Shown here piece by piece: positions 28,107-37,684 of a stretch of DNA of 64,000 nucleotides; within the stretch, counting starts at the first letter, position 1; the number at the start of each line of letters is the position of its first letter. The position numbers and the translations under genes were made by a program. Source of the stretch: Chryseobacterium sp. T16E-39 (GTDB lineage Bacteria > Bacteroidota > Bacteroidia > Flavobacteriales > Weeksellaceae). The stretch is taken from assembly GCF_002216065.1 (NCBI RefSeq), contig NZ_CP022282.1:3658001-3722000 (forward strand), in the 5' to 3' direction. Under the pieces are notes generated by a model, which did no database searches, was not told where the DNA came from, and saw nothing but the letters and a program-made list of their open reading frames with translations.

Positions 28107-28505
28107 ATGGGATCAAGAAAACAAGATAGTTCAATCGCAAGAAAAGAAGCTAACAAAGACGTTGTAAAAGCTTCATTAAATAATTGCCCGTCTTCTCCTA
28201 GAAAAATGAGATTAGTAGTTGATATCATTAGAGGAGAGCAGGTAGATAAAGCTCTTTATATCCTAAAATATTCTAAGAAGGATGCATCTAACAAATTAGA
28301 GAAATTACTTCTTTCTGCTATGGCAAACTGGCAGGCTAAAAACGAGGGTGCTGATATTGAAGAAGCAAACCTTATCATTAAAGAAATATTCGTGGATAGT
28401 GCAAGACAATTGAAGAGACTAAGACCAGCTCCACAAGGTAGAGGTCATAGAATCAGAAAAAGATCTAACCACGTTACACTAATCTTAGGTAATAAAGAAA
28501 ATTAA
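28107..28505 (+). CDS. rplV: 50S ribosomal protein L22
   Basis: 132-aa exit-tunnel protein. Shows [20 protein letters not shown] and the C-terminal [26 protein letters not shown], the tunnel beta-hairpin loop where macrolide-resistance changes arise elsewhere. 2 nt after rpsS. Confidence 0.98.
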   Translation: MGSRKQDSSIARKEANKDVVKASLNNCPSSPRKMRLVVDIIRGEQVDKALYILKYSKKDASNKLEKLLLSAMANWQAKNEGADIEEANLIIKEIFVDSARQLKRLRPAPQGRGHRIRKRSNHVTLILGNKEN

Positions 28506-28512
28506 TCAAGGT

Positions 28513-29247
28513 ATGGGACAGAAGACAAATCCAATTGGTAACAGATTAGGTATCATCAGAGGATGGGATTCTAACTGGTTTGGTGGAAACGATTATGGAG
28601 ACAGAATCGCTGAAGACTACAAAATCAGAAGATACCTTGAAGCTAGATTATCTAAAGGTGGTATTTCAAAAATTTATATTGAAAGAACACTGAAATTAGT
28701 AACAGTTACTATTACTACTGCTAGACCGGGACTTATCATCGGTAAAGGAGGTCAGGAAGTTGATAAATTAAAAGAAGAGTTGAAGAAATTGACTAAAAAG
28801 GATATTCAAATCAACATTTTCGAAATCAAAAGACCTGAACTTGACGCAGTATTAGTTGCTGATAGCATTGCTAAGCAAATTGAAAACAGAATTTCTTACA
28901 GAAGAGCTGTTAAAATGGCGATCGCAAGCACAATGAGAATGGGTGCAGAAGGTATCAAAGTTCAGATCTCTGGTAGATTGAATGGTGCTGAAATGGCAAG
29001 AAGCGAATCTTTCAAAGACGGAAGAATTCCTTTGTCTACTTTCAGAGCTGATATCGATTATCATATTGGAGAAGCATTGACTCAATATGGTAAACTAGGA
29101 GTGAAAGTTTGGATCATGAAAGGTGAAGTTTACGGTAAAAGAGAACTTTCTCCACTAGTGGGACAACAGAAAAAAGGACCTTCAGGAGGTGGAAACAGAG
29201 GAGATAGAGATAACAGAAGACCTTCAAGAGATAAAAAAAATAATTAA
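28513..29247 (+). CDS. rpsC: 30S ribosomal protein S3
   Basis: 244-aa mRNA-entry protein. The KH domain has [20 protein letters not shown], and the C-terminal signature is [26 protein letters not shown]. The tail is a low-complexity Gly/Arg/Asp extension ([20 protein letters not shown]) longer than in E. coli. Confidence 0.98.
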   Translation: MGQKTNPIGNRLGIIRGWDSNWFGGNDYGDRIAEDYKIRRYLEARLSKGGISKIYIERTLKLVTVTITTARPGLIIGKGGQEVDKLKEELKKLTKKDIQINIFEIKRPELDAVLVADSIAKQIENRISYRRAVKMAIASTMRMGAEGIKVQISGRLNGAEMARSESFKDGRIPLSTFRADIDYHIGEALTQYGKLGVKVWIMKGEVYGKRELSPLVGQQKKGPSGGGNRGDRDNRRPSRDKKNN

Positions 29248-29325
29248 TAAAATTTTAGAGGATAGTTTTTAAATGACCGTTACTTTTTTAAAATCTAAAT
29301 TCTAAAATCTAAAATTTAAGAAATT

Positions 29326-29751
29326 ATGTTACAACCAAAAAGAACCAAATTCCGTAAAGTTCATAAGATGAAGATGAAGGGGATTGCTCAGAGAGGTAAT
29401 CAACTTGCTTATGGTACTTTCGGAATCAAAGCTACAGAAGGAGCTTGGATCACTGCAAGACAAATTGAAGCTGCTCGTATCGCTGCGACAAGATATATGA
29501 AGAGAGAAGGTCAACTATGGATCAAAATATTCCCGGATAAGCCGATTACTAAAAAACCAGCCGAAGTAAGGATGGGTAAAGGTAAAGGTGCTGTGGAATA
29601 TTGGGTAGCTGTAGTAAAACCAGGTAAAATTTTATTCGAGATCGGAGGTGTATCTTACGATATCGCTAAAGAAGCATTAAGACTTGCTGCTCAAAAATTA
29701 CCGGTAGTTACCAATTTTGTAGTTGCTAATGATTTTGTTAAACCTCTATAA
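29326..29751 (+). CDS. rplP: 50S ribosomal protein L16
   Basis: 141-aa protein at the A-site tRNA elbow. [19 protein letters not shown] at the start and [20 protein letters not shown] 78-nt gap precedes it, with AAAATCTAAA-type repeats and no evident signal. Confidence 0.98.
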   Translation: MLQPKRTKFRKVHKMKMKGIAQRGNQLAYGTFGIKATEGAWITARQIEAARIAATRYMKREGQLWIKIFPDKPITKKPAEVRMGKGKGAVEYWVAVVKPGKILFEIGGVSYDIAKEALRLAAQKLPVVTNFVVANDFVKPL

Positions 29752-29763
29752 TCTTTGAATACA

Positions 29764-29952
29764 ATGAAAAAAGCTGAAATTAAAAATCTAAGCGCAGAAG
29801 ATATTCAAGCTAAATTAACTGAAGCAAAAGCTGAATTCAATAAAATGAAATTAGCTCATAAAATCAGCCCGCTTGAAAATCCAATTCAAATCAAAGATTT
29901 GAGAAAGACAATCGCGAGACTAAATACAGAGTTAACCACTAAACAACAATAA
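29764..29952 (+). CDS. rpmC: 50S ribosomal protein L29
   Basis: 62-aa two-helix protein at the tunnel exit ([18 protein letters not shown], conserved [14 protein letters not shown] region read here as [13 protein letters not shown]). The ATG at 29764 is preferred over the in-frame TTG at 29755, giving the normal family length. Confidence 0.95.
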   Translation: MKKAEIKNLSAEDIQAKLTEAKAEFNKMKLAHKISPLENPIQIKDLRKTIARLNTELTTKQQ

Positions 29953-29966
29953 GATTTTCATACATT

Positions 29967-30221
29967 ATGGAAAGAAACTTAAGAAAAGAAAGAATCGGAA
30001 TAGTTTCCAGCAATAAAATGGAAAAGACCATTGTTGTAAGTGAGACTACTAGAGTGAAACACCCTATGTACGGTAAATTCGTATTGAAAACGAAAAAATA
30101 TACTGCACACGACGAAAATAACGAATGCACAGAAGGAGATACAGTTCTTATCCAAGAAACTAGACCTATGAGCAAGAGTAAAAGATGGAGATTAGTAAGA
30201 ATCATTGAAAAAGCTAAGTAA
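29967..30221 (+). CDS. rpsQ: 30S ribosomal protein S17
   Basis: 84-aa primary 16S rRNA-binding OB-fold protein. [19 protein letters not shown] and the signature [20 protein letters not shown]. Stop and the rplN start overlap as TAATG. Confidence 0.97.
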   Translation: MERNLRKERIGIVSSNKMEKTIVVSETTRVKHPMYGKFVLKTKKYTAHDENNECTEGDTVLIQETRPMSKSKRWRLVRIIEKAK

Positions 30222-30589
30222 TGTTACAAACAGAATCAAGATTAAAAGTTGCTGATAACACAGGTGCTAAAGAAGTATTGGTGATCAGAGTTCTGGGAGG
30301 AACCAGAAGAAGATATGCTTCAGTTGGTGATAAAATCGTAGTTACGATCAAAGATTCTACACCATCAGGAAATGCTAAAAAAGGTCAGGTATCTAAAGCT
30401 GTAGTAGTAAGAACTAAAAAAGCAGTTAGAAGAAAAGATGGATCATACATCAAATTCGAAGACAACGCTTGTGTATTACTAAACGCAGCAGGAGAAATGA
30501 GAGGAACACGTGTTTTCGGACCTGTGGCTCGTGAGTTGAGAGACAAAGAATATATGAAAATCATTTCATTAGCTCCTGAAGTACTTTAA
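30221..30589 (+). CDS. rplN: 50S ribosomal protein L14
   Basis: 122-aa protein at the subunit interface. [19 protein letters not shown] and the C-terminal [20 protein letters not shown]. The start shares one base with the rpsQ stop, indicating translational coupling. Confidence 0.98.
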   Translation: MLQTESRLKVADNTGAKEVLVIRVLGGTRRRYASVGDKIVVTIKDSTPSGNAKKGQVSKAVVVRTKKAVRRKDGSYIKFEDNACVLLNAAGEMRGTRVFGPVARELRDKEYMKIISLAPEVL

Positions 30590-30611
30590 TTTTTAAAATT
30601 TTTATAAGAAA

Positions 30612-30938
30612 ATGTCAAAGTTAAAAATAAAAAGAGGAGATAACGTAATCATTACTACTGGTAAGAAAGATATCAAAGGTAAGACTGGTGAAGTTATTGA
30701 AGTGATCAAAAAAGAAGGAAGAGACCCTAGAGTAATCGTTGCAGGACTTAACATCATTAAGAAACACGTTAAGCCTTCAGCTTCAAATCCTCAAGGAGGA
30801 ATCGTTGAAAGAGAAGCTTCTATTCATATCTCTAATGTAGCTTTAGTTGGTAAAGACGGAAAAGCTGTAAAAGTAGGTTATAAGACTGAAGGAGATAAGA
30901 AAGTAAGAATCGACAAAAAAACGGGTGAAACTTTATAA
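30612..30938 (+). CDS. rplX: 50S ribosomal protein L24
   Basis: 108-aa assembly-initiator protein with an N-terminal KOW motif ([21 protein letters not shown]) and [20 protein letters not shown]. 22 nt after rplN. Confidence 0.97.
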   Translation: MSKLKIKRGDNVIITTGKKDIKGKTGEVIEVIKKEGRDPRVIVAGLNIIKKHVKPSASNPQGGIVEREASIHISNVALVGKDGKAVKVGYKTEGDKKVRIDKKTGETL

Positions 30939-30951
30939 TTTTAAATAACAC

Positions 30952-31503
30952 ATGGAATATATAGCAAGACCCAAGAAAGCATATAAAGAAACAATTGTTC
31001 CTGCAATGATGGAAGAATTTGGGTACAAATCTGTAATGCAGGTACCTAAATTGGAAAAAATCATCTTATCTCAAGGATTAGGTGATGCTACTGCAGACAA
31101 GAAAATCATTGATTATGCTGTAGAAGAACTTACAAATATTACTGGACAAAAAGCTGTTGGTACGATCTCTAAGAAAGATGAAGCTGCCTTCAAATTGAGA
31201 AAAGGAATGCCTGTAGGTGCTAAAGTTACTTTAAGAGCTCACAAAATGTATGAATTCTTAGACAGACTTACTGCTTCAGCTTTACCACGTATTAGAGATT
31301 TTTCTGGTATCAAAGCTGATGGTTTTGATGGTAGAGGTAATTATAACTTAGGTATTACTGAGCAGATTATCTTCCCTGAGATCGTAATTGACAAAGTGAA
31401 AAAAATCCAAGGGATGGACATCACTTTCGTTACAACTGCGAAAACAGATAAAGAAGCGAAAGCATTATTAACTCACTTCGGTTTACCATTTAAAAAGAAC
31501 TAA
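30952..31503 (+). CDS. rplE: 50S ribosomal protein L5
   Basis: 183-aa 5S rRNA-binding protein. Signature [31 protein letters not shown], and [15 protein letters not shown] near the C-terminus. Confidence 0.98.
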   Translation: MEYIARPKKAYKETIVPAMMEEFGYKSVMQVPKLEKIILSQGLGDATADKKIIDYAVEELTNITGQKAVGTISKKDEAAFKLRKGMPVGAKVTLRAHKMYEFLDRLTASALPRIRDFSGIKADGFDGRGNYNLGITEQIIFPEIVIDKVKKIQGMDITFVTTAKTDKEAKALLTHFGLPFKKN

Positions 31504-31506
31504 GAA

Positions 31507-31776
31507 ATGGCTAAAGAATCAATGAAAGCGCGTGAGCGCAAAAGAGAAGCACTAGTTGCTAAATACGCTGACAAAAGAAAAGCTTTAAAAGAAGCAGGTG
31601 ATTATGAAGGACTTCAGAAATTACCAAAAAATGCTTCTCCTGTAAGATTACACAACAGATGTAAACTAACAGGAAGACCAAGAGGTTACATGAGAACTTT
31701 CGGTCTTTCAAGAGTAACTTTCAGAGAAATGGCTAACAATGGTCTTATCCCTGGAGTGAAAAAAGCAAGTTGGTAA
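31507..31776 (+). CDS. rpsN: 30S ribosomal protein S14, zinc-free type
   Basis: 89-aa long-form S14. [20 protein letters not shown] and the C-terminal [32 protein letters not shown]. Only one cysteine (NRCKLTG) occurs where zinc-type S14 has two CxxC pairs, so it is the zinc-independent class. A 144-nt gap with a terminator-like hairpin follows. Confidence 0.98.
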   Translation: MAKESMKARERKREALVAKYADKRKALKEAGDYEGLQKLPKNASPVRLHNRCKLTGRPRGYMRTFGLSRVTFREMANNGLIPGVKKASW

Positions 31777-31825
31777 TAAACAATCAATAATCGGGACAAT
31801 TAAGTTGTCGAGATACTAAAGAAAA

Positions 31826-31868
31826 AAAATATCAGACCTAAGATTTCTGAAGTCTGATATTTTCCTCT
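31826..31868 (+). terminator. Terminator-like hairpin inside the ribosomal operon (rpsN/rpsH gap)
   Basis: AAATATCAGAC (31827-31837) pairs perfectly with GTCTGATATTT (31852-31862) over 11 bp, with a 14-nt loop and a short U-rich tail (TTCCTCTT). Because essential genes follow, it would have to be partial, an attenuator or a processing site. Confidence 0.5.
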
Positions 31869-31920
31869 TCAAGTCTTTTCAAAACTGATTGTTCTTCAAC
31901 CAATAATTTAAAATAGAAAA

Positions 31921-32319
31921 ATGGTAACAGATCCAATTTCAGATTTCCTAACAAGAGTAAGGAACGCACAAAGCGCAGGCCACAAAGTGGTGGAAATTCC
32001 TGCATCGAAAATCAAAAAGGAGATTACGAAAATCTTATTTGATCAAGGGTATATCTTAAACTTCAAGTTTGAAGATAGCGCTGTTCAAGGGACAATCAAA
32101 ATCGCTTTAAAGTATGACAAGCAAACTAACAAACCAGCTATTAAATCTATCCAGAGAGCTTCAAGACCAGGTTTGAGACAGTACAAAGGTTCTGCTGAAC
32201 TTCCAAGAGTATTGAACGGTTTGGGTGTAGCTATTATCTCTACTTCAAGAGGAGTAATGACAGATAAAAAAGCTAGAGAAGAAAAAGTAGGCGGTGAAGT
32301 AATCTGCTATGTTTATTAA
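31921..32319 (+). CDS. rpsH: 30S ribosomal protein S8
   Basis: 132-aa central-domain 16S-binding protein, regulator of the spc operon in E. coli. MVTDPISDFLTRVRNAQ at the start and the signature ISTSRGVMTDKKAREEKVGG. Preceded by the 144-nt gap with a hairpin. Confidence 0.98.
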   Translation: MVTDPISDFLTRVRNAQSAGHKVVEIPASKIKKEITKILFDQGYILNFKFEDSAVQGTIKIALKYDKQTNKPAIKSIQRASRPGLRQYKGSAELPRVLNGLGVAIISTSRGVMTDKKAREEKVGGEVICYVY

Positions 32320-32336
32320 TTTTTAATCAAAGGAAA

Positions 32337-32882
32337 ATGTCAAGAATTGGTAAAGCAATTATAACAATTCCTTCAGGTGTTACAGTTACTGAAAATAACG
32401 GTGTTGTAACAGTTAAAGGTCCAAAAGGAGAACTTTCTCAGGATCTTACAGAAGGTATTACTTTAGAACAAAAAGATGGAGAACTGAACGTAAACAGACC
32501 ATCTGATTCTAAACAACACAGAGCGCTTCACGGTTTATACAGAGCGTTAATCAACAACATGATTGTTGGTGTATCTGCAGGTTTCGAAAAGAAACTAGAA
32601 CTAGTAGGGGTAGGATATAGAGCTTCTCACTCAGGTCAAAAACTTGAGTTAGCTTTAGGATTCTCTCACGGTATTACATTAGAGCTTCCTAGCGAAGTTA
32701 AAATTGATACATTGACTGAAAAAGGTAAAAACCCAATTATTACTTTAACGTCTTTCGACAAGCAACTTCTTGGAATGGTAGCTGCAAAGATCCGTTCATT
32801 CAGAAAGCCTGAGCCGTACAAAGGAAAAGGTGTGAGATTCGTTGGTGAAAATGTTAGACGTAAAGCTGGTAAATCTGCTTAA
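32337..32882 (+). CDS. rplF: 50S ribosomal protein L6
   Basis: 181-aa protein near the sarcin-ricin loop. [17 protein letters not shown] and the C-terminal signature [20 protein letters not shown]. Confidence 0.98.
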   Translation: MSRIGKAIITIPSGVTVTENNGVVTVKGPKGELSQDLTEGITLEQKDGELNVNRPSDSKQHRALHGLYRALINNMIVGVSAGFEKKLELVGVGYRASHSGQKLELALGFSHGITLELPSEVKIDTLTEKGKNPIITLTSFDKQLLGMVAAKIRSFRKPEPYKGKGVRFVGENVRRKAGKSA

Positions 32883-32896
32883 TAAATTATAAGAAA

Positions 32897-33250
32897 ATGG
32901 CATTAAGTAAATTAGAAAAAAGAATAAGAATAAAAAGAAGAGTAAGAGGAAAAATCTCTGGATCTTCTGAATTGCCAAGATTATCGGTATATAAGAGTAA
33001 TAAGGAAATTTACGCTCAGTTAATCGACGATAAAAATGGTAAAACATTAGTAGCTGCTTCTTCTAGAGAGAAAGGAGTTGACGCTAATGGAACTAAGATT
33101 GAAGTTTCTGCTGCTGTAGGTAAAGCTATCGCTGCTAAGGCTCTTGCTGCAGGAATTGAAAGCATTGTGTTTGATAGAAACGGTTTCGTATACCATGGAA
33201 GAGTGAAAGCTCTAGCTGATGGTGCGAGAGAAGGAGGACTTAAATTCTAA
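32897..33250 (+). CDS. rplR: 50S ribosomal protein L18
   Basis: 117-aa 5S rRNA-binding protein with a basic N-terminus ([18 protein letters not shown]), [20 protein letters not shown] and the C-terminal [20 protein letters not shown]. Confidence 0.98.
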   Translation: MALSKLEKRIRIKRRVRGKISGSSELPRLSVYKSNKEIYAQLIDDKNGKTLVAASSREKGVDANGTKIEVSAAVGKAIAAKALAAGIESIVFDRNGFVYHGRVKALADGAREGGLKF

Positions 33251-33269
33251 TCATTAAATTTCGGAAAAT

Positions 33270-33791
33270 ATGTTAGGACTAGATAATATAGAAAGAGTAA
33301 AACCGGGAGGATTAGAATTAAAAGATCGTCTCGTAGCTGTAAACAGAGTAACAAAAGTAACTAAGGGTGGTAGAGCTTTCGGGTTCTCTGCAATTGTAGT
33401 TGTTGGAAATGAAGATGGAGTTATTGGTTACGGTTTAGGAAAATCTAAAGAAGTTGCTTCAGCAATTGCTAAAGCAGTTGAAGATGCTAAGAAAAATCTT
33501 GTGAAAGTTCCAGTAATGAACCATACAATTCCTCACCAAACTACTGCTAGATACGGTGGTGCAGATATCTTTTTAAGACCTGCTTCTCACGGTACAGGAT
33601 TGATCGCAGGAGGTGCGGTAAGAGCGGTATTGGAGTCTGCTGGTATTCACGATATCCTTTCAAAATCTAAAGGATCTTCTAACCCTCACAACGTGGTGAA
33701 AGCTACTTTCAAAGCATTGTTGGATATCAGAAGACCTGAAGAAATTGCAAGAATGAGAGGAGTTTCTTTAACTAAAGTGTTTAACGGTTAA
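33270..33791 (+). CDS. rpsE: 30S ribosomal protein S5
   Basis: 173-aa protein of the mRNA entry channel and decoding accuracy. N-terminal [37 protein letters not shown], and [19 protein letters not shown]. 19 nt after rplR. Confidence 0.98.
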   Translation: MLGLDNIERVKPGGLELKDRLVAVNRVTKVTKGGRAFGFSAIVVVGNEDGVIGYGLGKSKEVASAIAKAVEDAKKNLVKVPVMNHTIPHQTTARYGGADIFLRPASHGTGLIAGGAVRAVLESAGIHDILSKSKGSSNPHNVVKATFKALLDIRRPEEIARMRGVSLTKVFNG

Positions 33792-33801
33792 TAATAAAAC
33801 A

Positions 33802-33978
33802 ATGGCAACAATTAAAGTAAAGCAAGTAAGAAGCGCTATTGGAAGAACAAAAACCCAAAAGAGAACGCTTGAAGCATTAGGATTTAAGAGACTTCACCAA
33901 GTTGTAGAACACGAAGCTACCCCTTCTATCTTAGGGATGATAGCTGCAGTTAGTCATTTACTTGAAGTTCAAAAATAA
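33802..33978 (+). CDS. rpmD: 50S ribosomal protein L30, 58 aa
   Basis: Small ribosomal gene found by reading the rpsE-rplO gap. It translates as MATIKVKQVRSAIGRTKTQK, then RTLEALGFKRLHQVVEH and a C-terminal SILGMIAAVSHLLEVQK. The KVxxxRSxIGRxxxQ...LxxLGL/F pattern and position between S5 and L15 identify L30. It starts 10 nt after rpsE and ends 18 nt before rplO. Confidence 0.96.
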   Translation: MATIKVKQVRSAIGRTKTQKRTLEALGFKRLHQVVEHEATPSILGMIAAVSHLLEVQK

Positions 33979-33996
33979 TTTTAAAAAGAAATTAAA

Positions 33997-34446
33997 ATGA
34001 ATTTAAACAACATAAAACCTGCTGCAGGTTCTACATTTAGTTCAAAAAGAATTGGTAGAGGACAAGGTAGTGGAAAAGGAGGTACTTCGACAAAAGGACA
34101 TAAAGGTCAGAAAGCTAGAGCTGGTTATTCTCAGAAGATCGGTTTTGAAGGTGGACAGATGCCTTTACAAAGAAGATTACCTAAATTCGGTTTCAAAAAT
34201 GTAAACAGAAAAGAATTTAGAGCTATTAACTTAGATTCTATCCAGACTTTAATAGAAAATAAATCTATCACAGGAGATATTACTAAAGAAGTTTTGGTAG
34301 CAAATGGGTTAGCAACTAAAAACGAAATAGTGAAAATTATGGGTAGAGGTGAATTGAAATCTGCGGTTTCAATCTCTGCTGACAAATTCACTAAATCTGC
34401 TGAAGAGCTTATCGCTAAAGCAGGTGGAAAAGCAATTACATTATAA
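33997..34446 (+). CDS. rplO: 50S ribosomal protein L15
   Basis: 149-aa late-assembly protein. Gly-rich N-terminus GRGQGSGKGGTSTKGHKGQK, then FEGGQMPLQRRLPKFGFKN and the C-terminal signature region. Confidence 0.98.
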   Translation: MNLNNIKPAAGSTFSSKRIGRGQGSGKGGTSTKGHKGQKARAGYSQKIGFEGGQMPLQRRLPKFGFKNVNRKEFRAINLDSIQTLIENKSITGDITKEVLVANGLATKNEIVKIMGRGELKSAVSISADKFTKSAEELIAKAGGKAITL

Positions 34447-34455
34447 TAGTAACTA

Positions 34456-35835
34456 ATGAAAGAATTTATACAAACCCTCAAAAATATTTGGAGCCTAAAG
34501 GAATTAAGAGATAAAATTATCTTCACTTTAGGTATTATCCTTGTGTATAGATTCGCATCTTATATCTCTCTACCTGCAATTAACCTTGCACAAGTAGGAG
34601 ATCTCTTAGAGCATTATAAAAGTCAAGGCGGTAACAAGCAAGGAGCAGGTCTCCTTGGCTTGCTTTCGTCGTTTACAGGGGGGGCTTTCAGCCACGCTTC
34701 TGTTATGGCACTAGGTATAATGCCTTATATTTCAGCTTCTATTATTGTTCAGTTGATGGGGATGGCTATTCCTTATCTTCAGAAACTTCAGAAAGATGGA
34801 GAGTCAGGTAGAAATACATTGAACCAAATTACTAGATGGTTAACGATCGGAGTTTGTTTAGTACAGGCGCCTTCTTATTTAACTTCTATTACTCAATTGT
34901 TTTTACCGTATGCTCAGTTCCAGTCTGCATACTATGTAGAGCCAAATTCTATCATGTTCTGGTTACCAAGTATTGTTATTTTGGTTGCCGGTTCGGTATT
35001 TGCAATGTGGCTAGGTGAGAAAATTACTGATAAAGGAATTGGAAATGGTATTTCTATCCTTATTATGGTTGGTATCTTATCTAGATTACCTGAAGCATTT
35101 GTACAGGAAATGGCCGTGCAGAACGGAAAAGGAGGGATGGGATCTATTATGATCCTTATTGAGGTGATATTCTGGATGTTGGTGGTTCTTTTAGCAGTGG
35201 TATTATCTGTTGCTGTAAGAAAGATTCCAATTCAATATGTAAGCAGAGCACAAGCAAGAGGAGGTGTAAATAAAAATCTTATGCAAGGAGCAAGACAGTG
35301 GATCCCATTGAAAGTTAATGCTGCTGGAGTTATGCCAATTATCTTTGCTCAGGCATTGATGTTCGTACCAGGTTTATTAACGAAATTTGACGAATCCAAT
35401 ACTTTTCTTGCAGGTTTCAAGAATGTTTTTAGCTGGCAGTACAATGTATTGTTCGCATTGCTGATTATAATCTTTTCATTTTTCTATACTGCGATTACAA
35501 TTCCGGTTAACCAAATGGCTGATGATTTAAAGAGAAACGGAGGTTTGGTACCAAAAGTAAGACCAGGAAAAGAGACGGCTGATTATTTAGATGATATTTT
35601 ATCAAAAATTACCTTGCCAGGTGCAATATTTTTGTCTATCTTTGCAATCCTTCCGGCAATTGTACACGGAAGCTTAGTTCAGACAGATGCGTTCGCCCTA
35701 TTTTTCGGGGGAACGTCACTATTGATTATGGTTGGAGTTATTTTAGATACTGTTCAACAGATTAATACATATCTGCTGAACCATCACTATGATGGCTTAA
35801 TGCAGTCTAAATTATCAAGAACGACTGGATATTAA
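34456..35835 (+). CDS. secY: Preprotein translocase subunit SecY
   Basis: Core of the Sec channel for export and membrane insertion. 459 aa with ten transmembrane helices. Motifs are GLLGLLSSFTGGAFSHASVMALGIMPYISASI (PROSITE SecY region 1, helix 2a/plug), LGEKITDKGIGNGISILI, and IPIQYVSRAQARGG in the cytosolic loops that contact the ribosome and SecA. It sits in the usual place after rplO and 10 nt downstream of it. Confidence 0.98.
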   Translation: MKEFIQTLKNIWSLKELRDKIIFTLGIILVYRFASYISLPAINLAQVGDLLEHYKSQGGNKQGAGLLGLLSSFTGGAFSHASVMALGIMPYISASIIVQLMGMAIPYLQKLQKDGESGRNTLNQITRWLTIGVCLVQAPSYLTSITQLFLPYAQFQSAYYVEPNSIMFWLPSIVILVAGSVFAMWLGEKITDKGIGNGISILIMVGILSRLPEAFVQEMAVQNGKGGMGSIMILIEVIFWMLVVLLAVVLSVAVRKIPIQYVSRAQARGGVNKNLMQGARQWIPLKVNAAGVMPIIFAQALMFVPGLLTKFDESNTFLAGFKNVFSWQYNVLFALLIIIFSFFYTAITIPVNQMADDLKRNGGLVPKVRPGKETADYLDDILSKITLPGAIFLSIFAILPAIVHGSLVQTDAFALFFGGTSLLIMVGVILDTVQQINTYLLNHHYDGLMQSKLSRTTGY

Positions 35836-35838
35836 TTT

Positions 35839-36054
35839 ATGGCGAAACAAAAACATATTGAACAAGACGGCGTAATAACGGAAGCACTTTCGAACGCTCA
35901 GTTCCGTGTAGAACTAGAAAATGGGCATATGCTTATAGCTCATATTTCTGGAAAAATGAGAATGCATTATATTAAACTTTTACCTGGTGATAAGGTAAAA
36001 CTAGAAATGTCTCCCTATGATTTGACAAAAGGGAGAATTACTTTTAGATATTAA
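35839..36054 (+). CDS. infA: Translation initiation factor IF-1
   Basis: 71-aa OB-fold factor that blocks the ribosomal A site during initiation. [37 protein letters not shown], and [12 protein letters not shown] at the end. Starts 3 nt after secY. Confidence 0.98.
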   Translation: MAKQKHIEQDGVITEALSNAQFRVELENGHMLIAHISGKMRMHYIKLLPGDKVKLEMSPYDLTKGRITFRY

Positions 36055-36060
36055 ACAAAC

Positions 36061-36091
36061 GCCAAATGGAGTCTCCGGGTTTCCATTTGGC
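36061..36091 (+). promoter_or_regulatory. Stable hairpin between infA and rpmJ
   Basis: Perfect 10-bp stem GCCAAATGGA (36061-36070) / TCCATTTGGC (36082-36091) with an 11-nt loop, 6 nt after the infA stop. There is no U-run after it on the plus strand, so it is unlike a standard terminator. It may be an mRNA processing or stability element. Confidence 0.5.
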
Positions 36092-36117
36092 TATTGTTAA
36101 AAAATAAATACTATCAA

Positions 36118-36234
36118 ATGAAAGTTAGAGCATCAATTAAGAAAAGAAGCGCTGATTGCAAAATTGTACGCAGAAAAGGTGTACTTTTTGTGATCAACAA
36201 GAAGAACCCAAAATTTAAACAAAGACAAGGCTAA
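36118..36234 (+). CDS. rpmJ: 50S ribosomal protein L36, zinc-ligand-poor type, 38 aa
   Basis: Found by reading the infA-rpsM gap. It begins [20 protein letters not shown] and ends [18 protein letters not shown], clearly L36. Standard zinc-type L36 has three Cys and one His as ligands. Only one Cys (residue 14) is kept here, so it should not bind zinc. It lies 9 nt before rpsM. Confidence 0.96.
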   Translation: MKVRASIKKRSADCKIVRRKGVLFVINKKNPKFKQRQG

Positions 36235-36243
36235 TATTAAATT

Positions 36244-36621
36244 ATGGCGAGAATTGCAGGTATTGATTTACCAAAAAACAAAAGAGGCGTTATCGGTTTA
36301 ACTTATATTTATGGGGTGGGAAGAAGTACTTCTTCTGAAATCCTTAAAGCTGCCGGTATCAGCGAAGACAAGAAAGTCAACGAATGGAATGACGATGAAT
36401 TGGCTGCAATTAGAACTTATATTTCTGAAAACGTAAAAGTAGAAGGAGAATTAAGATCTGAAGTGCAATTGAACATCAAGAGATTGATGGACATAGGATG
36501 CCAACGAGGAATACGTCACAGACTAGGACTACCTTTAAGAGGCCAGAGAACGAAAAACAACTCTAGAACCCGTAAAGGAAAGAGAAAAACTGTTGCTAAC
36601 AAGAAAAAGGCAAGTAAATAA
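36244..36621 (+). CDS. rpsM: 30S ribosomal protein S13
   Basis: 125-aa head protein contacting the P-site tRNA and the 50S subunit. [24 protein letters not shown] and the C-terminal signature [24 protein letters not shown]. Confidence 0.98.
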   Translation: MARIAGIDLPKNKRGVIGLTYIYGVGRSTSSEILKAAGISEDKKVNEWNDDELAAIRTYISENVKVEGELRSEVQLNIKRLMDIGCQRGIRHRLGLPLRGQRTKNNSRTRKGKRKTVANKKKASK

Positions 36622-36633
36622 TCGTTAGGAATT

Positions 36634-37023
36634 ATGGCAAAACAAACTAAAGTAGTTAAAAAAAGAAAAGTAAAAGTTGAAGCTATTGGAGAAGCGCATA
36701 TTCAAGCTTCTTTCAATAACATCATCATTTCTTTAACAAATAAAAGCGGAGAAGTTATCTCTTGGGCATCTGCCGGTAAAATGGGATTCAGAGGTTCTAA
36801 AAAGAATACTCCATTTGCTGCTCAAATGGCAGCAGAAAATTGCTCTAACGTTGCTCATGAAGCTGGGTTAAGAAGAGTAAAGGTGTTTGTGAAAGGTCCA
36901 GGTGCAGGTAGAGAATCTGCTATCAGAACTATTCACAATTCAGGAATTGAAGTTAGCGAAATCATTGACGTGACTCCTATGCCACACAATGGATGTAGAC
37001 CACCAAAAAGAAGAAGAGTTTAA
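36634..37023 (+). CDS. rpsK: 30S ribosomal protein S11
   Basis: 129-aa platform protein. Conserved [34 protein letters not shown] core (read here as [15 protein letters not shown]) and the signature [17 protein letters not shown] at the C-terminus. Confidence 0.98.
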   Translation: MAKQTKVVKKRKVKVEAIGEAHIQASFNNIIISLTNKSGEVISWASAGKMGFRGSKKNTPFAAQMAAENCSNVAHEAGLRRVKVFVKGPGAGRESAIRTIHNSGIEVSEIIDVTPMPHNGCRPPKRRRV

Positions 37024-37042
37024 TTTTTAGAATTTACCCATT

Positions 37043-37651
37043 ATGGCAAGATATATTGGACCTAAAACTAAGATTGCTAGAAAGTTTGGTGCTGCAATCT
37101 ACGGAGATGATAAGAACTTCGAAAAGAGAAAAAACCAACCGCCAGGACAACATGGTCCTAACAAAAGAAGAGGTGCTAAAAAATCAGAATATGCAGTTCA
37201 GTTAGCTGAAAAACAAAAAGCTAAATATACTTACGGTATTTTAGAAAGACAGTTTGCAAACTTATTCGATAAAGCACACAGAAGTAAAGGTGTAACAGGG
37301 GAAGTTCTATTACAACTTTGCGAATCTAGATTGGATAACGTAGTATACAGAATCGGTTTTGCTAAAACTAGATCTGGAGCTAGACAATTAGTTTCTCACA
37401 GACACATCACTGTGAACGGAGAGCTAGTAAATATTCCATCTTACTTGCTTAAAGCTGGTGATGTAATCGCTGTAAGAGAGAAATCTAAATCTCTTGAAGT
37501 TGTTACTACTGCATTAGCTTATAAAGCAAACTATGAGTGGTTACAATTCAACGATGAGAAAAAAGAAGGTACTTTCGTATCTGCACCTGAAAGAATCCAA
37601 ATTCCGGAGGACATCAAGGAACAGCTTATCGTCGAACTTTACTCTAAATAA
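37043..37651 (+). CDS. rpsD: 30S ribosomal protein S4, zinc-free type
   Basis: 202-aa primary 16S-binding protein. N-terminus [20 protein letters not shown] lacks the cysteine cluster seen in zinc-type S4. The S4 RNA-binding domain signature [30 protein letters not shown] is present at about 95-125. Confidence 0.98.
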   Translation: MARYIGPKTKIARKFGAAIYGDDKNFEKRKNQPPGQHGPNKRRGAKKSEYAVQLAEKQKAKYTYGILERQFANLFDKAHRSKGVTGEVLLQLCESRLDNVVYRIGFAKTRSGARQLVSHRHITVNGELVNIPSYLLKAGDVIAVREKSKSLEVVTTALAYKANYEWLQFNDEKKEGTFVSAPERIQIPEDIKEQLIVELYSK

Positions 37652-37684
37652 TTTTTTAATCAAATTTTTGCTCAACCCAATAAT

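Noticed and set aside
34131..34526. 131-aa open frame on the minus strand
   Set aside because: Antisense to rplO and secY, with no recognisable content.
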